This document shows positions 1-6,806 of a stretch of DNA of 64,000 nucleotides, piece after piece. The notes below the pieces were generated by a model. The model searched no databases. It saw only the letters and a list, made by a program, of their open reading frames with translations, and was not told the origin of the DNA. Positions within the stretch are counted from its first letter, which is position 1; the number at the start of each line of letters is the position of its first letter. The position numbers and the translations under genes were made by a program. Source of the DNA: DATHBD01 sp035296325 (GTDB taxonomy: Bacteria > Actinomycetota > Actinomycetes > Mycobacteriales > Micromonosporaceae); the NCBI GenBank assembly GCA_035296325.1, contig DATHBD010000014.1, forward strand, positions 73,936 to 137,935, written 5' to 3'.

Positions 1-394
1 AGGCGGCCCGCTCGGCCTCCAGCTGAGCGTTGGTCACCCGCCAGCTCGCCAGCCCGCCGCCGCCGACCAGCACCCCGGCCGCGACCGCCGCCGCGGTGAA
101 GCGACGCCAGCGGGTCACCGGGTCGGCCCGGCCGTGCGAGCCCCGGTCCGCGCTCCCCGGGCGCTCCTGCGGGGTACGGGCCACGGCGGCCAGGACCGCG
201 TCGCGCATCCCGGGTGGCGGCGCCTGCGCCATCGCCCCCGCCATCCGGGTCGTGGTCTCCCGCAGCTCGGCCACCTCCAGCGCGCAGGTTTCGCACTGGT
301 GCAGGTGCCGGGCGAACGCGGCACGCTCCAGATCGTCCACCGCGTCGAGCGCGTACGCCCCGGCAAGCGCGTGGATATCGGTCGCTTCGGTCAT
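1..394 (-). CDS. rskA: Anti-sigma-K factor RskA (partial, C-terminus outside window)
   Basis: The first 131 residues are present; the rest lies left of base 1. The N-terminus carries a zinc-binding anti-sigma motif, HLHQCETC (about residues 30-37), of the His-x3-Cys-x2-Cys type. A hydrophobic stretch at about 97-115 (TAAAVAAGVLVGGGG) fits the single membrane span of RskA-type proteins, whose extracytoplasmic part receives signals leading to proteolysis. The ATG overlaps the sigK stop in ATGA, so the two are translationally coupled. The protein is expected to hold the upstream ECF sigma factor inactive at the membrane. The family call rests on the motif plus the sigK neighbour. Confidence 0.85.
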   Translation of the reverse strand, partial: MTEATDIHALAGAYALDAVDDLERAAFARHLHQCETCALEVAELRETTTRMAGAMAQAPPPGMRDAVLAAVARTPQERPGSADRGSHGRADPVTRWRRFTAAAVAAGVLVGGGGLASWRVTNAQLEAERAA

Positions 395-1014
395 CCGACG
401 CTCACCCCCAGGCAGTCGCGCATCCGGATCAGTCCGTCGCGCATTCTCGTCTTGATGGTCGGCAGGCTCGCGTCGAGGAGGTCGGCGACCTCCCGGTACG
501 TGTGCCCGCCGTAGTACGCCAGCGTGATCGACTCCCGCTGGAGATCGGTGAGGCCCTCCATGCACTTCCGCACCTGCTGCTGCTCGATGCGCGCGGTGAC
601 GGACTCCACCACGTCGTCGTACGGCGTGTCGATGGTCGCCGCGCCGTGGCGCAGCGTGCGTTCCGTGCCGGCCTGCTCGGAGCGGACCCGGTCCACCGCA
701 CGTCGGTGCGCGATGGTGAACACCCAGCTCGTCGCGGAGCCCTTGGTGGTGTCGAAGCGCCCGGCTGTGCGCCAGACCTCCAACATCACCTCCTGCGCCA
801 CCTCCTCGGCCTGGGCCGGATCCCGCAGGACCCGCCGGATCAGGCCGTACACCCGGGGAGCGACCTCGTCGTAGAGCGACGCGAACGCCCGCTCGTCCCC
901 CCTGGCAACGCGGCTGAGCAGGTCGTTCACGTCGACCCGGACAACCGGGGTCGGCACGGCGGTCAGTCGCCGCCCGGCCACCTCACCGGCAGTGAGCCCG
1001 TTCTCCGACGCCAT
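391..1014 (-). CDS. sigK: ECF RNA polymerase sigma factor SigK
   Basis: A 207-residue ECF sigma factor. Sigma region 2 lies at about residues 40-110 (DEVAPRVYGLIRRVLRD, then WVFTIAHRRAVDRVR). Region 4 lies at about 150-200 (LTDLQRESITLAYYGG, then TREV-type helix-turn-helix ending TIKTRMRDGL). The AHRRAVDRVR and YYGGHTY signatures are those of the SigK group. The ATG at 1014 follows GGAGG by four bases, which decides the start; the open frame upstream is only the antisense of paaE. The downstream overlapping gene is its RskA-type anti-sigma factor. In mycobacteria SigK controls a small regulon including its own operon; the regulon here cannot be read from this window. Confidence 0.93.
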   Translation of the reverse strand: MASENGLTAGEVAGRRLTAVPTPVVRVDVNDLLSRVARGDERAFASLYDEVAPRVYGLIRRVLRDPAQAEEVAQEVMLEVWRTAGRFDTTKGSATSWVFTIAHRRAVDRVRSEQAGTERTLRHGAATIDTPYDDVVESVTARIEQQQVRKCMEGLTDLQRESITLAYYGGHTYREVADLLDASLPTIKTRMRDGLIRMRDCLGVSVG

Positions 1015-1073
1015 CGCCACCTCCAGCCCTGCGTAGTCGCTCTCGATTCGTTGCCGACGCCGCGGCGGATGGG

Positions 1074-2162
1074 TCAGGCGTCGTAATCCACGCGCAACTG
1101 CGCCGAACGCGGGCTGGACTGGCAGGTCAGCACGTACCCGGCGGCCAGCTCGTCCGGTTCCAGCGCGTAGTTGCGCGCCATCTCCACCCGGCCCTCCACC
1201 AGGCGGGCCCGGCAGGTGGCGCACACCCCACCCTTGCACGCGTACGGCAACTCCGGGCGTACCCGCAGCGCCGCGTCGAGGACCCGCTCGCCGGCGTGCA
1301 TGACCACGGTCGTGGCGCGGCCGTCGAGGGCGACGGTGAGCCGCGCGCCGTCCGGCCCGGCGCCCCGGGTCTGCCGCGGGATCGGCTGCTCCTCGACGTG
1401 GAAGTACTCGGCACGGACCGACGTCGCCGGCACCGCGCGCTCGGCCAGCACCGCCCGGGCGCCGCTGACCAGCCCGTACGGCCCGCACAGGAACCACTCG
1501 TCGACGCTGCGCACCGGCAGCAGCGCGTCCAGCAACCGGGCGAACCGGGCACCGTCCAGGCGGCCGGAGAGCAGCTCGGAGTCGCGCGCCTCCCGGCTCA
1601 GCACGTGGATCAGGTGCAGCCGGTCCGGGTACCGGTCTTTCAGGTCGGCCAGCTCCTCGAGGAACATCACGCTGGTACTCGTCCGGTTGGCGGACACCAC
1701 GGTGAACCGGCTGGTCGGCTCCACGGCGAGCGCGGTGGCGAGGAGCGACAGCACCGGGGTGATCCCCGATCCGGCCGCCACGGCGGCGTAGTGCCGGCTC
1801 CGGTCGGCGGCGAACGCGCTGGTGAAGTGGCCCATCGGCGGCAGCACCGACACCTCGTCGCCGATCCCCAGCGCCGCCGCGTACGTCGAGAACGCCCCCC
1901 CGGCCAACCGCCGCACGCCGACCCGCAGCACCCCTCGGGCGCGCAGCTGCGCCGGCGTGGAGCAGACCGAGTACGAGCGCCGGATCTCCGCGCCGCCGAT
2001 CTCGCAACGCAGCGTCACGTGCTGGCCGGCCCGGAAGGCGAACACCTCGCGCAACCCCGCCGGCACGGCGAAGGTCAGGCAGAGCGCGTCCTCGGTGAGC
2101 GGCTCGACGCCCGCCAGGGGCAGCCGGTGGAACGCCGTCCGGGTGCGCGCGGCGACGCCCAT
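1074..2162 (-). CDS. paaE: 1,2-phenylacetyl-CoA epoxidase reductase subunit PaaE
   Basis: A 362-residue flavoprotein reductase passing electrons from NAD(P)H through FAD and a [2Fe-2S] centre to the PaaAC oxygenase. An FAD-binding ferredoxin-reductase domain comes first (RRSYSVCST at about residues 66-74). A nucleotide-binding domain follows (AAGSGITPVLSLL), then a C-terminal plant-type ferredoxin domain with CKGGVCATC and a distal LTCQSSP supplying the four cluster cysteines. Its ATG overlaps the paaD stop by one base (TGATG). It is the last gene of paaABCDE, the order usual in actinobacteria. Length and domain order are normal for the family. Confidence 0.95.
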   Translation of the reverse strand: MGVAARTRTAFHRLPLAGVEPLTEDALCLTFAVPAGLREVFAFRAGQHVTLRCEIGGAEIRRSYSVCSTPAQLRARGVLRVGVRRLAGGAFSTYAAALGIGDEVSVLPPMGHFTSAFAADRSRHYAAVAAGSGITPVLSLLATALAVEPTSRFTVVSANRTSTSVMFLEELADLKDRYPDRLHLIHVLSREARDSELLSGRLDGARFARLLDALLPVRSVDEWFLCGPYGLVSGARAVLAERAVPATSVRAEYFHVEEQPIPRQTRGAGPDGARLTVALDGRATTVVMHAGERVLDAALRVRPELPYACKGGVCATCRARLVEGRVEMARNYALEPDELAAGYVLTCQSSPRSAQLRVDYDA

Positions 2163-2713
2163 CACAGCGCCTTGATCGCGTGGAACGGCTCGGCGCACTC
2201 CCGGCAGCGCCACAACGCCTTGCACGCGGTCGAGGAGAACCGGGAGAGCTGCTCGGTCGACGGCGATCCGCAGTGCGGGCACCGCACGCTCACCGTCACC
2301 GCCACCGCCCGGCCCGGCGCGCCTGATGCCGCTGGTGCCGCTGGTGCCGCTGGTGCCCCTGACGCCGCTGGTGGCGGGCCGGCGGGCGGCGGGGGCGCGA
2401 TGCCGGCGGCGGCGAGCTTGCCGCGGCCGGCCTCGGTGATCCAGTCGGTGGTCCACGGCGGTGCCAGCACGGTCACCACCCGCGCGTCGCCGTACCCGGC
2501 GATCCGCGCCACCCGCCGGATCTCGGCGCGGATCACATCCATCGCGGGGCACCCGGAGTACGTGGGGGTGACCGTGACGGTCAGCCGGCCGTCGCAGAGC
2601 CGTACATCGCGGAGGATGCCCAGGTCGGCGATGGTGACCACGCGGATCTCCGGGTCCAGCACCGCGGCCAGGGCGGCCCGGACGTCACCCAACGGCCGGT
2701 CCCCGGTCACCAT
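2162..2713 (-). CDS. paaD: Phenylacetyl-CoA epoxidase maturation protein PaaD
   Basis: A 183-residue protein needed for function of the PaaABCE monooxygenase, probably by helping iron-sulfur cluster assembly. The N-terminal MIP18/DUF59 domain is clear (VLDPEIRVVTIADLGILRDV, then PTYSGCPAMDVI). The C-terminus is a zinc ribbon with CPHCG and CRECAEPFHAIK. Between them lies an Ala/Pro/Gly linker built from a 9-bp DNA repeat, which makes this protein slightly longer than typical. The ATG at 2713 overlaps the end of paaC by seven bases. Other open frames here are antisense or shifted readings. Confidence 0.93.
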   Translation of the reverse strand: MVTGDRPLGDVRAALAAVLDPEIRVVTIADLGILRDVRLCDGRLTVTVTPTYSGCPAMDVIRAEIRRVARIAGYGDARVVTVLAPPWTTDWITEAGRGKLAAAGIAPPPPAGPPPAASGAPAAPAAPAASGAPGRAVAVTVSVRCPHCGSPSTEQLSRFSSTACKALWRCRECAEPFHAIKAL

Positions 2714-3477
2714 CGCGCGCCCGGATGCGCCCGGTGGACCACCTGCATCTCGGCGAGCAGGTAGGCCAGCTCCTCGGTGTGCCGACCGTGCCGGCCGCCG
2801 GAGGGCGCCCACCCGGTGGTCGGCGTCGCGAGGGTCGCTTCGGCCAGTACCGGCGCGACGCTGGCCTGCCAGGCGGGCCGCAACCCGGCCGGGTCCACGC
2901 CGACCCCGGCGGTCGCCAGCCGGGACGTCACCGCATCGGCCTCGAACAGTTCGGCGGTGTAGGGCCACAGCTCGTCCACCGCCGCCTGCATCCGCCGGTG
3001 CGACTCGGCGGTGCCGTCGCCCAGCCGGAGTGTCCACAGCCGGGCATGCTCGAGGTGGTACGCCGACTCCTTGACCGCCTTCCCGGCCACCCCGGCGAGG
3101 CGGTCGTCGACCGATCCGGCGAGGCCGGCGTAGAGGGGCACCTGGTACGCGGCGACGAAGAGCAGCTTCGTCACGGTCCGGGCGAAGTCGCGGTCGGGCA
3201 GTTCCACCAGCAGGCAGTTGCGGTACTCCCGGTCCTCCCGCAGGTAGGCCAGGCTGTCCTCGTCGCGCCCGGCCGGCTCCCCGGCGTAGCTCAGCAGCGC
3301 CCGGGCGACGCCGAGCTGGTCCAGCGCGATGTTGGCGAACGCGACATCGGACTCCAGCTCGGGCGCCCGGGAACACCACCAGGACAGCCGCTGGGCCAGG
3401 ATCAGCGCGTCGTCGCCGAGCCGCAGCGCGTACTGGGCCACCGCCCTGCTGAGGTCGGCGTCATCGGCGGCGGTCAC
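2707..3477 (-). CDS. paaC: 1,2-phenylacetyl-CoA epoxidase structural subunit PaaC
   Basis: A 256-residue ferritin-like protein that pairs with PaaA and stabilises the oxygenase. Typical PaaC features are LRLGDDALILAQRLSWW near the N-terminus, NIALDQLGVARALL, and the AVKESAYHLEHARLW helix. PaaC has the bacterial multicomponent monooxygenase fold but is not the catalytic iron subunit. The start is a GTG whose last two bases share GTGA with the paaB stop, which argues strongly for it over upstream codons that would run through paaB. The end overlaps paaD. Confidence 0.94.
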   Translation of the reverse strand: MTAADDADLSRAVAQYALRLGDDALILAQRLSWWCSRAPELESDVAFANIALDQLGVARALLSYAGEPAGRDEDSLAYLREDREYRNCLLVELPDRDFARTVTKLLFVAAYQVPLYAGLAGSVDDRLAGVAGKAVKESAYHLEHARLWTLRLGDGTAESHRRMQAAVDELWPYTAELFEADAVTSRLATAGVGVDPAGLRPAWQASVAPVLAEATLATPTTGWAPSGGRHGRHTEELAYLLAEMQVVHRAHPGARW

Positions 3478-3770
3478 AGGTGGGGCACCCCCTCCGGCAC
3501 CGGATAGTGGGTGGGATGCCGGTACACCTTGTCGGCGGCCGGGTCGAAGAAGGCGTGCTTGGCGTCCGGATCGGTCGCCGTGATCGCGACAGCCGGCACC
3601 ACCCAGATCGACACGCCCTCCTGGCGGCGGGTGTACACGTCGCGGGCATGGTGCAGCGCGAGCTCGGCGTCGGGTGCGTGGACGCTGCCGACATGGGTGT
3701 GCGCCAGCCCGCGCCGGGGTCGGACGAAGACCTCCCACAACGTGAGGTCGGCGCCGCCCGCGCCGGTCAT
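3474..3770 (-). CDS. paaB: 1,2-phenylacetyl-CoA epoxidase subunit PaaB
   Basis: A 98-residue subunit that bridges PaaA-PaaC heterodimers into larger assemblies. WEVFVRPRRGLAHTHVGSV and YTRRQEGVSIWVVP are standard PaaB signatures, and length is normal. The ATG lies in an ATGA overlap with the paaA stop, and the stop overlaps the paaC GTG. The tight coupling implies stoichiometric synthesis. A longer open frame starting at 3878 is only a shifted reading through paaA and was not used. Confidence 0.95.
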   Translation of the reverse strand: MTGAGGADLTLWEVFVRPRRGLAHTHVGSVHAPDAELALHHARDVYTRRQEGVSIWVVPAVAITATDPDAKHAFFDPAADKVYRHPTHYPVPEGVPHL

Positions 3771-4804
3771 CGGGCTGTCGCCGGTGCGTGCTTGACGGCG
3801 TACGCCGCGGCGGCCTCGCGCACCCAGGCGCCGTCGGCGTGGGCCTGCCGCCGGTGGGCCAGGCGCTGCCGGTTGCACGGCCCGTCCCCGCTGATCACGC
3901 GGCGCAGCTCGGCGTAGTCCGGCGGGGTGTAGTCGTGCGCGCCGCGTTCCTCATTCCACCGCAGGTCAGGATCGGGCAGGGTGAGCCGCAGCGCGGCCGC
4001 CTGCGGCACGCACATGTCGACGAAGCGCTGGCGCAGCGCGTCGTTGGAGAAGCGCTTGATGCCCCACTCCATCGACTGCGCGGAGTGCGTCGAGGCGTCG
4101 TCGGGCGGGCCGAACATGGCCAGCGACGGGTACCACCACCGGTCCACCGCGTCCTGCGCCATGGCCCGCTGCGCCGGCGTACCCCCGGACAGCACCCAGA
4201 GGATCTCGAAGCCCTGCCGCTGGTGGAACGACTCCTCCTTGCAGACCCGGATCATGGCGCGCGCGTACGGCCCGTACGAGCAGCGGCACAGCGGCACCTG
4301 GTTGACGATCGCCGCGCCGTCCACCAGCCAGCCGATGGCACCGACGTCGGCCCAGGAGAGAGTCGGGTAGTTGAAGATCGACGAGTACTTCTGCCGCCCG
4401 GTGAGGAGCAGGTCGACGAGCTCGTCGCGGGACACCCCGAGCGTTTCCGCGGCGGCGTACAGGTACAGCCCGTGACCGGCCTCATCCTGCACCTTCGCGA
4501 GGAGGATCGCCTTGCGTTTCAGTGACGGCGCACGCGTGATCCAGTTACCCTCTGGCTGCATACCAATGATCTCTGAATGCGCATGCTGAGCAATTTGTCG
4601 AAGAAGTGTCCGCCGGTATCCGTCGGGCATCTGATCGTGCGGCTCGATTTTCCCGTCGGCCGCGAGGACATCGTGGAAGGACCGATTGCTATCGGCGGAA
4701 CGCCCCGGCGCTCGCTGTGTCCCCGCCGCCCGGAGGGCCTGCTCAGCCTGGTCGACCTCGGCGAGCAGCACGGACGGTAGTGCCTCGACCGGCTCGTCGT
4801 ACAC
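3767..4804 (-). CDS. paaA: 1,2-phenylacetyl-CoA epoxidase catalytic subunit PaaA
   Basis: A 345-residue non-haem di-iron monooxygenase that converts phenylacetyl-CoA to its ring 1,2-epoxide, the step that breaks aromaticity in aerobic phenylacetate degradation. The ferritin-type ligands are visible: E78 in HSEIIGMQPEGNW, E108/H111 in DEAGH, and E190/E191/H194 in KEESFH. The start is a GTG at 4804; the encoded MYDEPVEALPS is typical of actinobacterial PaaA. First gene of the five-gene operon. paaG, paaH, paaK and paaZ are not in the window, so lower-pathway enzymes must be encoded elsewhere. A palindrome 5 bases upstream of the start probably binds a repressor. Confidence 0.95.
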   Translation of the reverse strand: MYDEPVEALPSVLLAEVDQAEQALRAAGTQRAPGRSADSNRSFHDVLAADGKIEPHDQMPDGYRRTLLRQIAQHAHSEIIGMQPEGNWITRAPSLKRKAILLAKVQDEAGHGLYLYAAAETLGVSRDELVDLLLTGRQKYSSIFNYPTLSWADVGAIGWLVDGAAIVNQVPLCRCSYGPYARAMIRVCKEESFHQRQGFEILWVLSGGTPAQRAMAQDAVDRWWYPSLAMFGPPDDASTHSAQSMEWGIKRFSNDALRQRFVDMCVPQAAALRLTLPDPDLRWNEERGAHDYTPPDYAELRRVISGDGPCNRQRLAHRRQAHADGAWVREAAAAYAVKHAPATAR

Positions 4805-4808
4805 GCCT

Positions 4809-4832
4809 CGATGTTACCGCGCGGTGACATCG
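4809..4832. promoter_or_regulatory. Palindromic operator candidate upstream of paaA
   Basis: The 24 bases from 4809 to 4832 form an inverted repeat with one mismatched pair; the core reads ATGTTACCGC then GCGGTGACAT. It ends five bases from the paaA start and lies between two divergent genes. The ACCG...CGGT core resembles operators of TetR-type PaaR repressors, but no repressor gene is in the window. The rest of the gap also has two TTGATCA copies near 4879 and 4911. Confidence 0.5.
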
Positions 4833-4948
4833 CCACAAGGATCTGAAATACGAATGTGGTCGACTGGTTCGACCCGATTGATCAGCGTAACCTCGGTCGG
4901 GCAACGCCGTTGATCACACAACGTGGACCCCATGGGAGCCTCCTGCTT

Positions 4949-5827
4949 ATGCGCCGCACCCCGGCCCTGATCGCGGCAGCCATCGTCACTGCTTCGGTGG
5001 TGGTTGGTGGCTATCTGTGGGCGACCCAGGCGTTGGGCTCACTGCCGGTGATCGGCACACAGTCCGGCTCGACGGGGCCGCGGCTGAGCTGGCGGGCACC
5101 GGCACCGATGATGGCCGCGCAGCCGGCGCCGGCACTCGGCCCCGCGCTGCTCCACCCTGCGACGGTGACCGTGAACAGCCCCGGCTTCTGGTCCTGGTCA
5201 CTGCTCGACCGCCGGACCGGTGAGATCGTCGGCTCACCCAATCTCGGATCCACAAACGTCACCGCATCCATGATCAAGGCCTGGCTCGCCGCCGACTACC
5301 TGCGCCGGGCCGCCGAGAAGCGGCAGACTCCGTCGGCGGCGACCCTCAAGCGGCTCACCATCATGATCCGGGACAGCGACAACGCCGCAGCGTCCTTCTT
5401 CTCGAGTGCGCTCGGCGGGACGGCGAGCATCAGCCGACTGGTCAAGATCTGTGGGCTCACCGACAGTCGGCCCAACCTGAACTGGGCCAACGCCAAGATG
5501 TCGGCCCGCGACTCCGCCCGAATGGGCGGCTGCCTTGCCGATGGGCGCGCCGCCGGCCCGAAGTGGACCGAATGGGTCCTTGGCGAAATGCGCGCCGTGC
5601 GGGGCGTGGGGCGGTTCGGCATCATCGCGGCGCTGCCCCCGGAGGAGGCCAAGGTCACCGCGATGAAGAACGGTTGGGTCGTCCGGTCCGACGGCAAGTG
5701 GCACGTCAACTGCATGGCGGTCGGGCCGGAGTGGTCGCTGGCGGTGATGCTGGTGTACCCGGCGAACCGCGGCTTCGCGCACGGCGCCGGCATCTGCAAG
5801 AGCGTCGCGCAGCAGTTGATGGCCTGA
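4949..5827 (+). CDS. Secreted or membrane-anchored beta-lactamase-like serine hydrolase
   Basis: A 292-residue protein with an N-terminal signal or anchor (ALIAAAIVTASVVVGGYLW, residues 6-24) and an Ala/Pro-rich linker. The catalytic domain has the three motifs of penicillin-recognising serine hydrolases in the right order: SMIK (S107, K110), SDN (S143-N145) and KNG (K240-G242, where KTG is usual). No clear class A omega-loop glutamate motif was found, so it may be a peptidase or an inactive relative rather than a true beta-lactamase. The ATG at 4949 precedes the signal sequence; an in-frame start at 4856 would add 31 residues in front of it. Divergent from paaA. Confidence 0.75.
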   Translation: MRRTPALIAAAIVTASVVVGGYLWATQALGSLPVIGTQSGSTGPRLSWRAPAPMMAAQPAPALGPALLHPATVTVNSPGFWSWSLLDRRTGEIVGSPNLGSTNVTASMIKAWLAADYLRRAAEKRQTPSAATLKRLTIMIRDSDNAAASFFSSALGGTASISRLVKICGLTDSRPNLNWANAKMSARDSARMGGCLADGRAAGPKWTEWVLGEMRAVRGVGRFGIIAALPPEEAKVTAMKNGWVVRSDGKWHVNCMAVGPEWSLAVMLVYPANRGFAHGAGICKSVAQQLMA

Positions 5828-5858
5828 GATCGGTCGGCCCTCCGCCGGCCGTGGCCGG

Positions 5859-6704
5859 TCAGGCGAGAAAGGCGGGGCCGCCCGGTGGCAGCGCCGGCAC
5901 GGCGCCCAGGGCAGCTGCGCGACGGGCGAACTCGCGCAGCCCGGCGACCTGGCGGTCGCCAAGGGAGAAGTCGAGGGCCCGGAAGTACGACGCGAGCGTG
6001 GCGGCGTCGAACGGCTCCCATCGGGCCGCCGCCTCGGCCACCGCGTCCAACTCCCCCAGGCACACGTCGCGGGAGCGCAGGAACGCCTCGTGCACGTCCT
6101 TGACCTGCCCCGGGAACGCCGCGGCGAACTCGCGCCGGACCCCCCACGCGGCGAACACCATGGGCAGACCGGTCCACTCCCGCCAGGCCTCACCCAGGTC
6201 GGTGACGATCAGACCGCGCGCCGGAGCCTCGTGCCGCGCGCGCAGCGCCACGTCGCCGATGAGCACCGCGGCGTCGGACTCCAGCAGCATCTGGGTGAGA
6301 TCGGGTGGGCAGGTGAAGTACTCCGGTGTCACCCCGTACCGCTGCGCCAGCAGCATCTGCGCGAGCAGCACCCCGGTCCGCGACGTCGCGCCGAGCGCCA
6401 CCCGACGACCGTCCAGCTCGGGAAGCGGCACGGTGGACACGATGTTCACCGAGAGCACCGGCCCGTCGCTGCCCACCGCCAGGTCGGGCAGGAGCAGCAG
6501 GTCGTCGGCGTGGCGCAGGTACTCCACCAGCGAGATCGGGCCGATGTCGAGATCGCCCTCGACCAGGGCCGCGTTGAGCCGGTCCGGGGTGTCCTTGCGC
6601 AGGTCCACGTCGAGGAGTGCGCCGGAACGCATCAACCCCCAGTACAGCGGCAGACAGTTGAGGAACTGGATGTGCCCGACCCGGGGGCGGCGTAACTGGC
6701 TCAC
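5859..6704 (-). CDS. mqnA: Chorismate dehydratase MqnA (futalosine pathway)
   Basis: MqnA dehydrates chorismate to 3-enolpyruvylbenzoate, the first step of the futalosine route to menaquinone. The 281-residue product has the periplasmic-binding-like fold signature of MqnA: VGHIQFLNCLPLYWGL at the N-terminus, DIGPISLVEYL, and LALGATSRTGVLLAQ-like and AVLIGDVAL motifs. The GTG at 6704 gives the usual length; an ATG at 6755 would add 17 unconserved-looking residues and sit within bases of a terminator hairpin. Other genes of the pathway in this window are mqnE (21.1 kb) and mqnL/P/M (28-31 kb); none is adjacent. Confidence 0.93.
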   Translation of the reverse strand: MSQLRRPRVGHIQFLNCLPLYWGLMRSGALLDVDLRKDTPDRLNAALVEGDLDIGPISLVEYLRHADDLLLLPDLAVGSDGPVLSVNIVSTVPLPELDGRRVALGATSRTGVLLAQMLLAQRYGVTPEYFTCPPDLTQMLLESDAAVLIGDVALRARHEAPARGLIVTDLGEAWREWTGLPMVFAAWGVRREFAAAFPGQVKDVHEAFLRSRDVCLGELDAVAEAAARWEPFDAATLASYFRALDFSLGDRQVAGLREFARRAAALGAVPALPPGGPAFLA

Positions 6705-6757
6705 ATTCTCATCCTGCCCCCGGAAGTGGCTGAACCCCGCGGTCCGGCGTCGCATCT

Positions 6758-6797
6758 CACAGTGCCCGGCGGCAACGCGCTGCCGCCGGGCACTGTG
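6758..6797 (-). terminator. Intrinsic terminator hairpin after the 693-residue repeat protein
   Basis: A perfect 17-bp stem (6758-6774 with 6781-6797) closes a six-base loop, ten bases after the stop at 6807 on the minus strand. There is no U-tract, as is common in high-GC actinobacteria. It separates the repeat-protein gene from mqnA downstream. Confidence 0.85.
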
Positions 6798-6806
6798 CGA
6801 GCGGTG

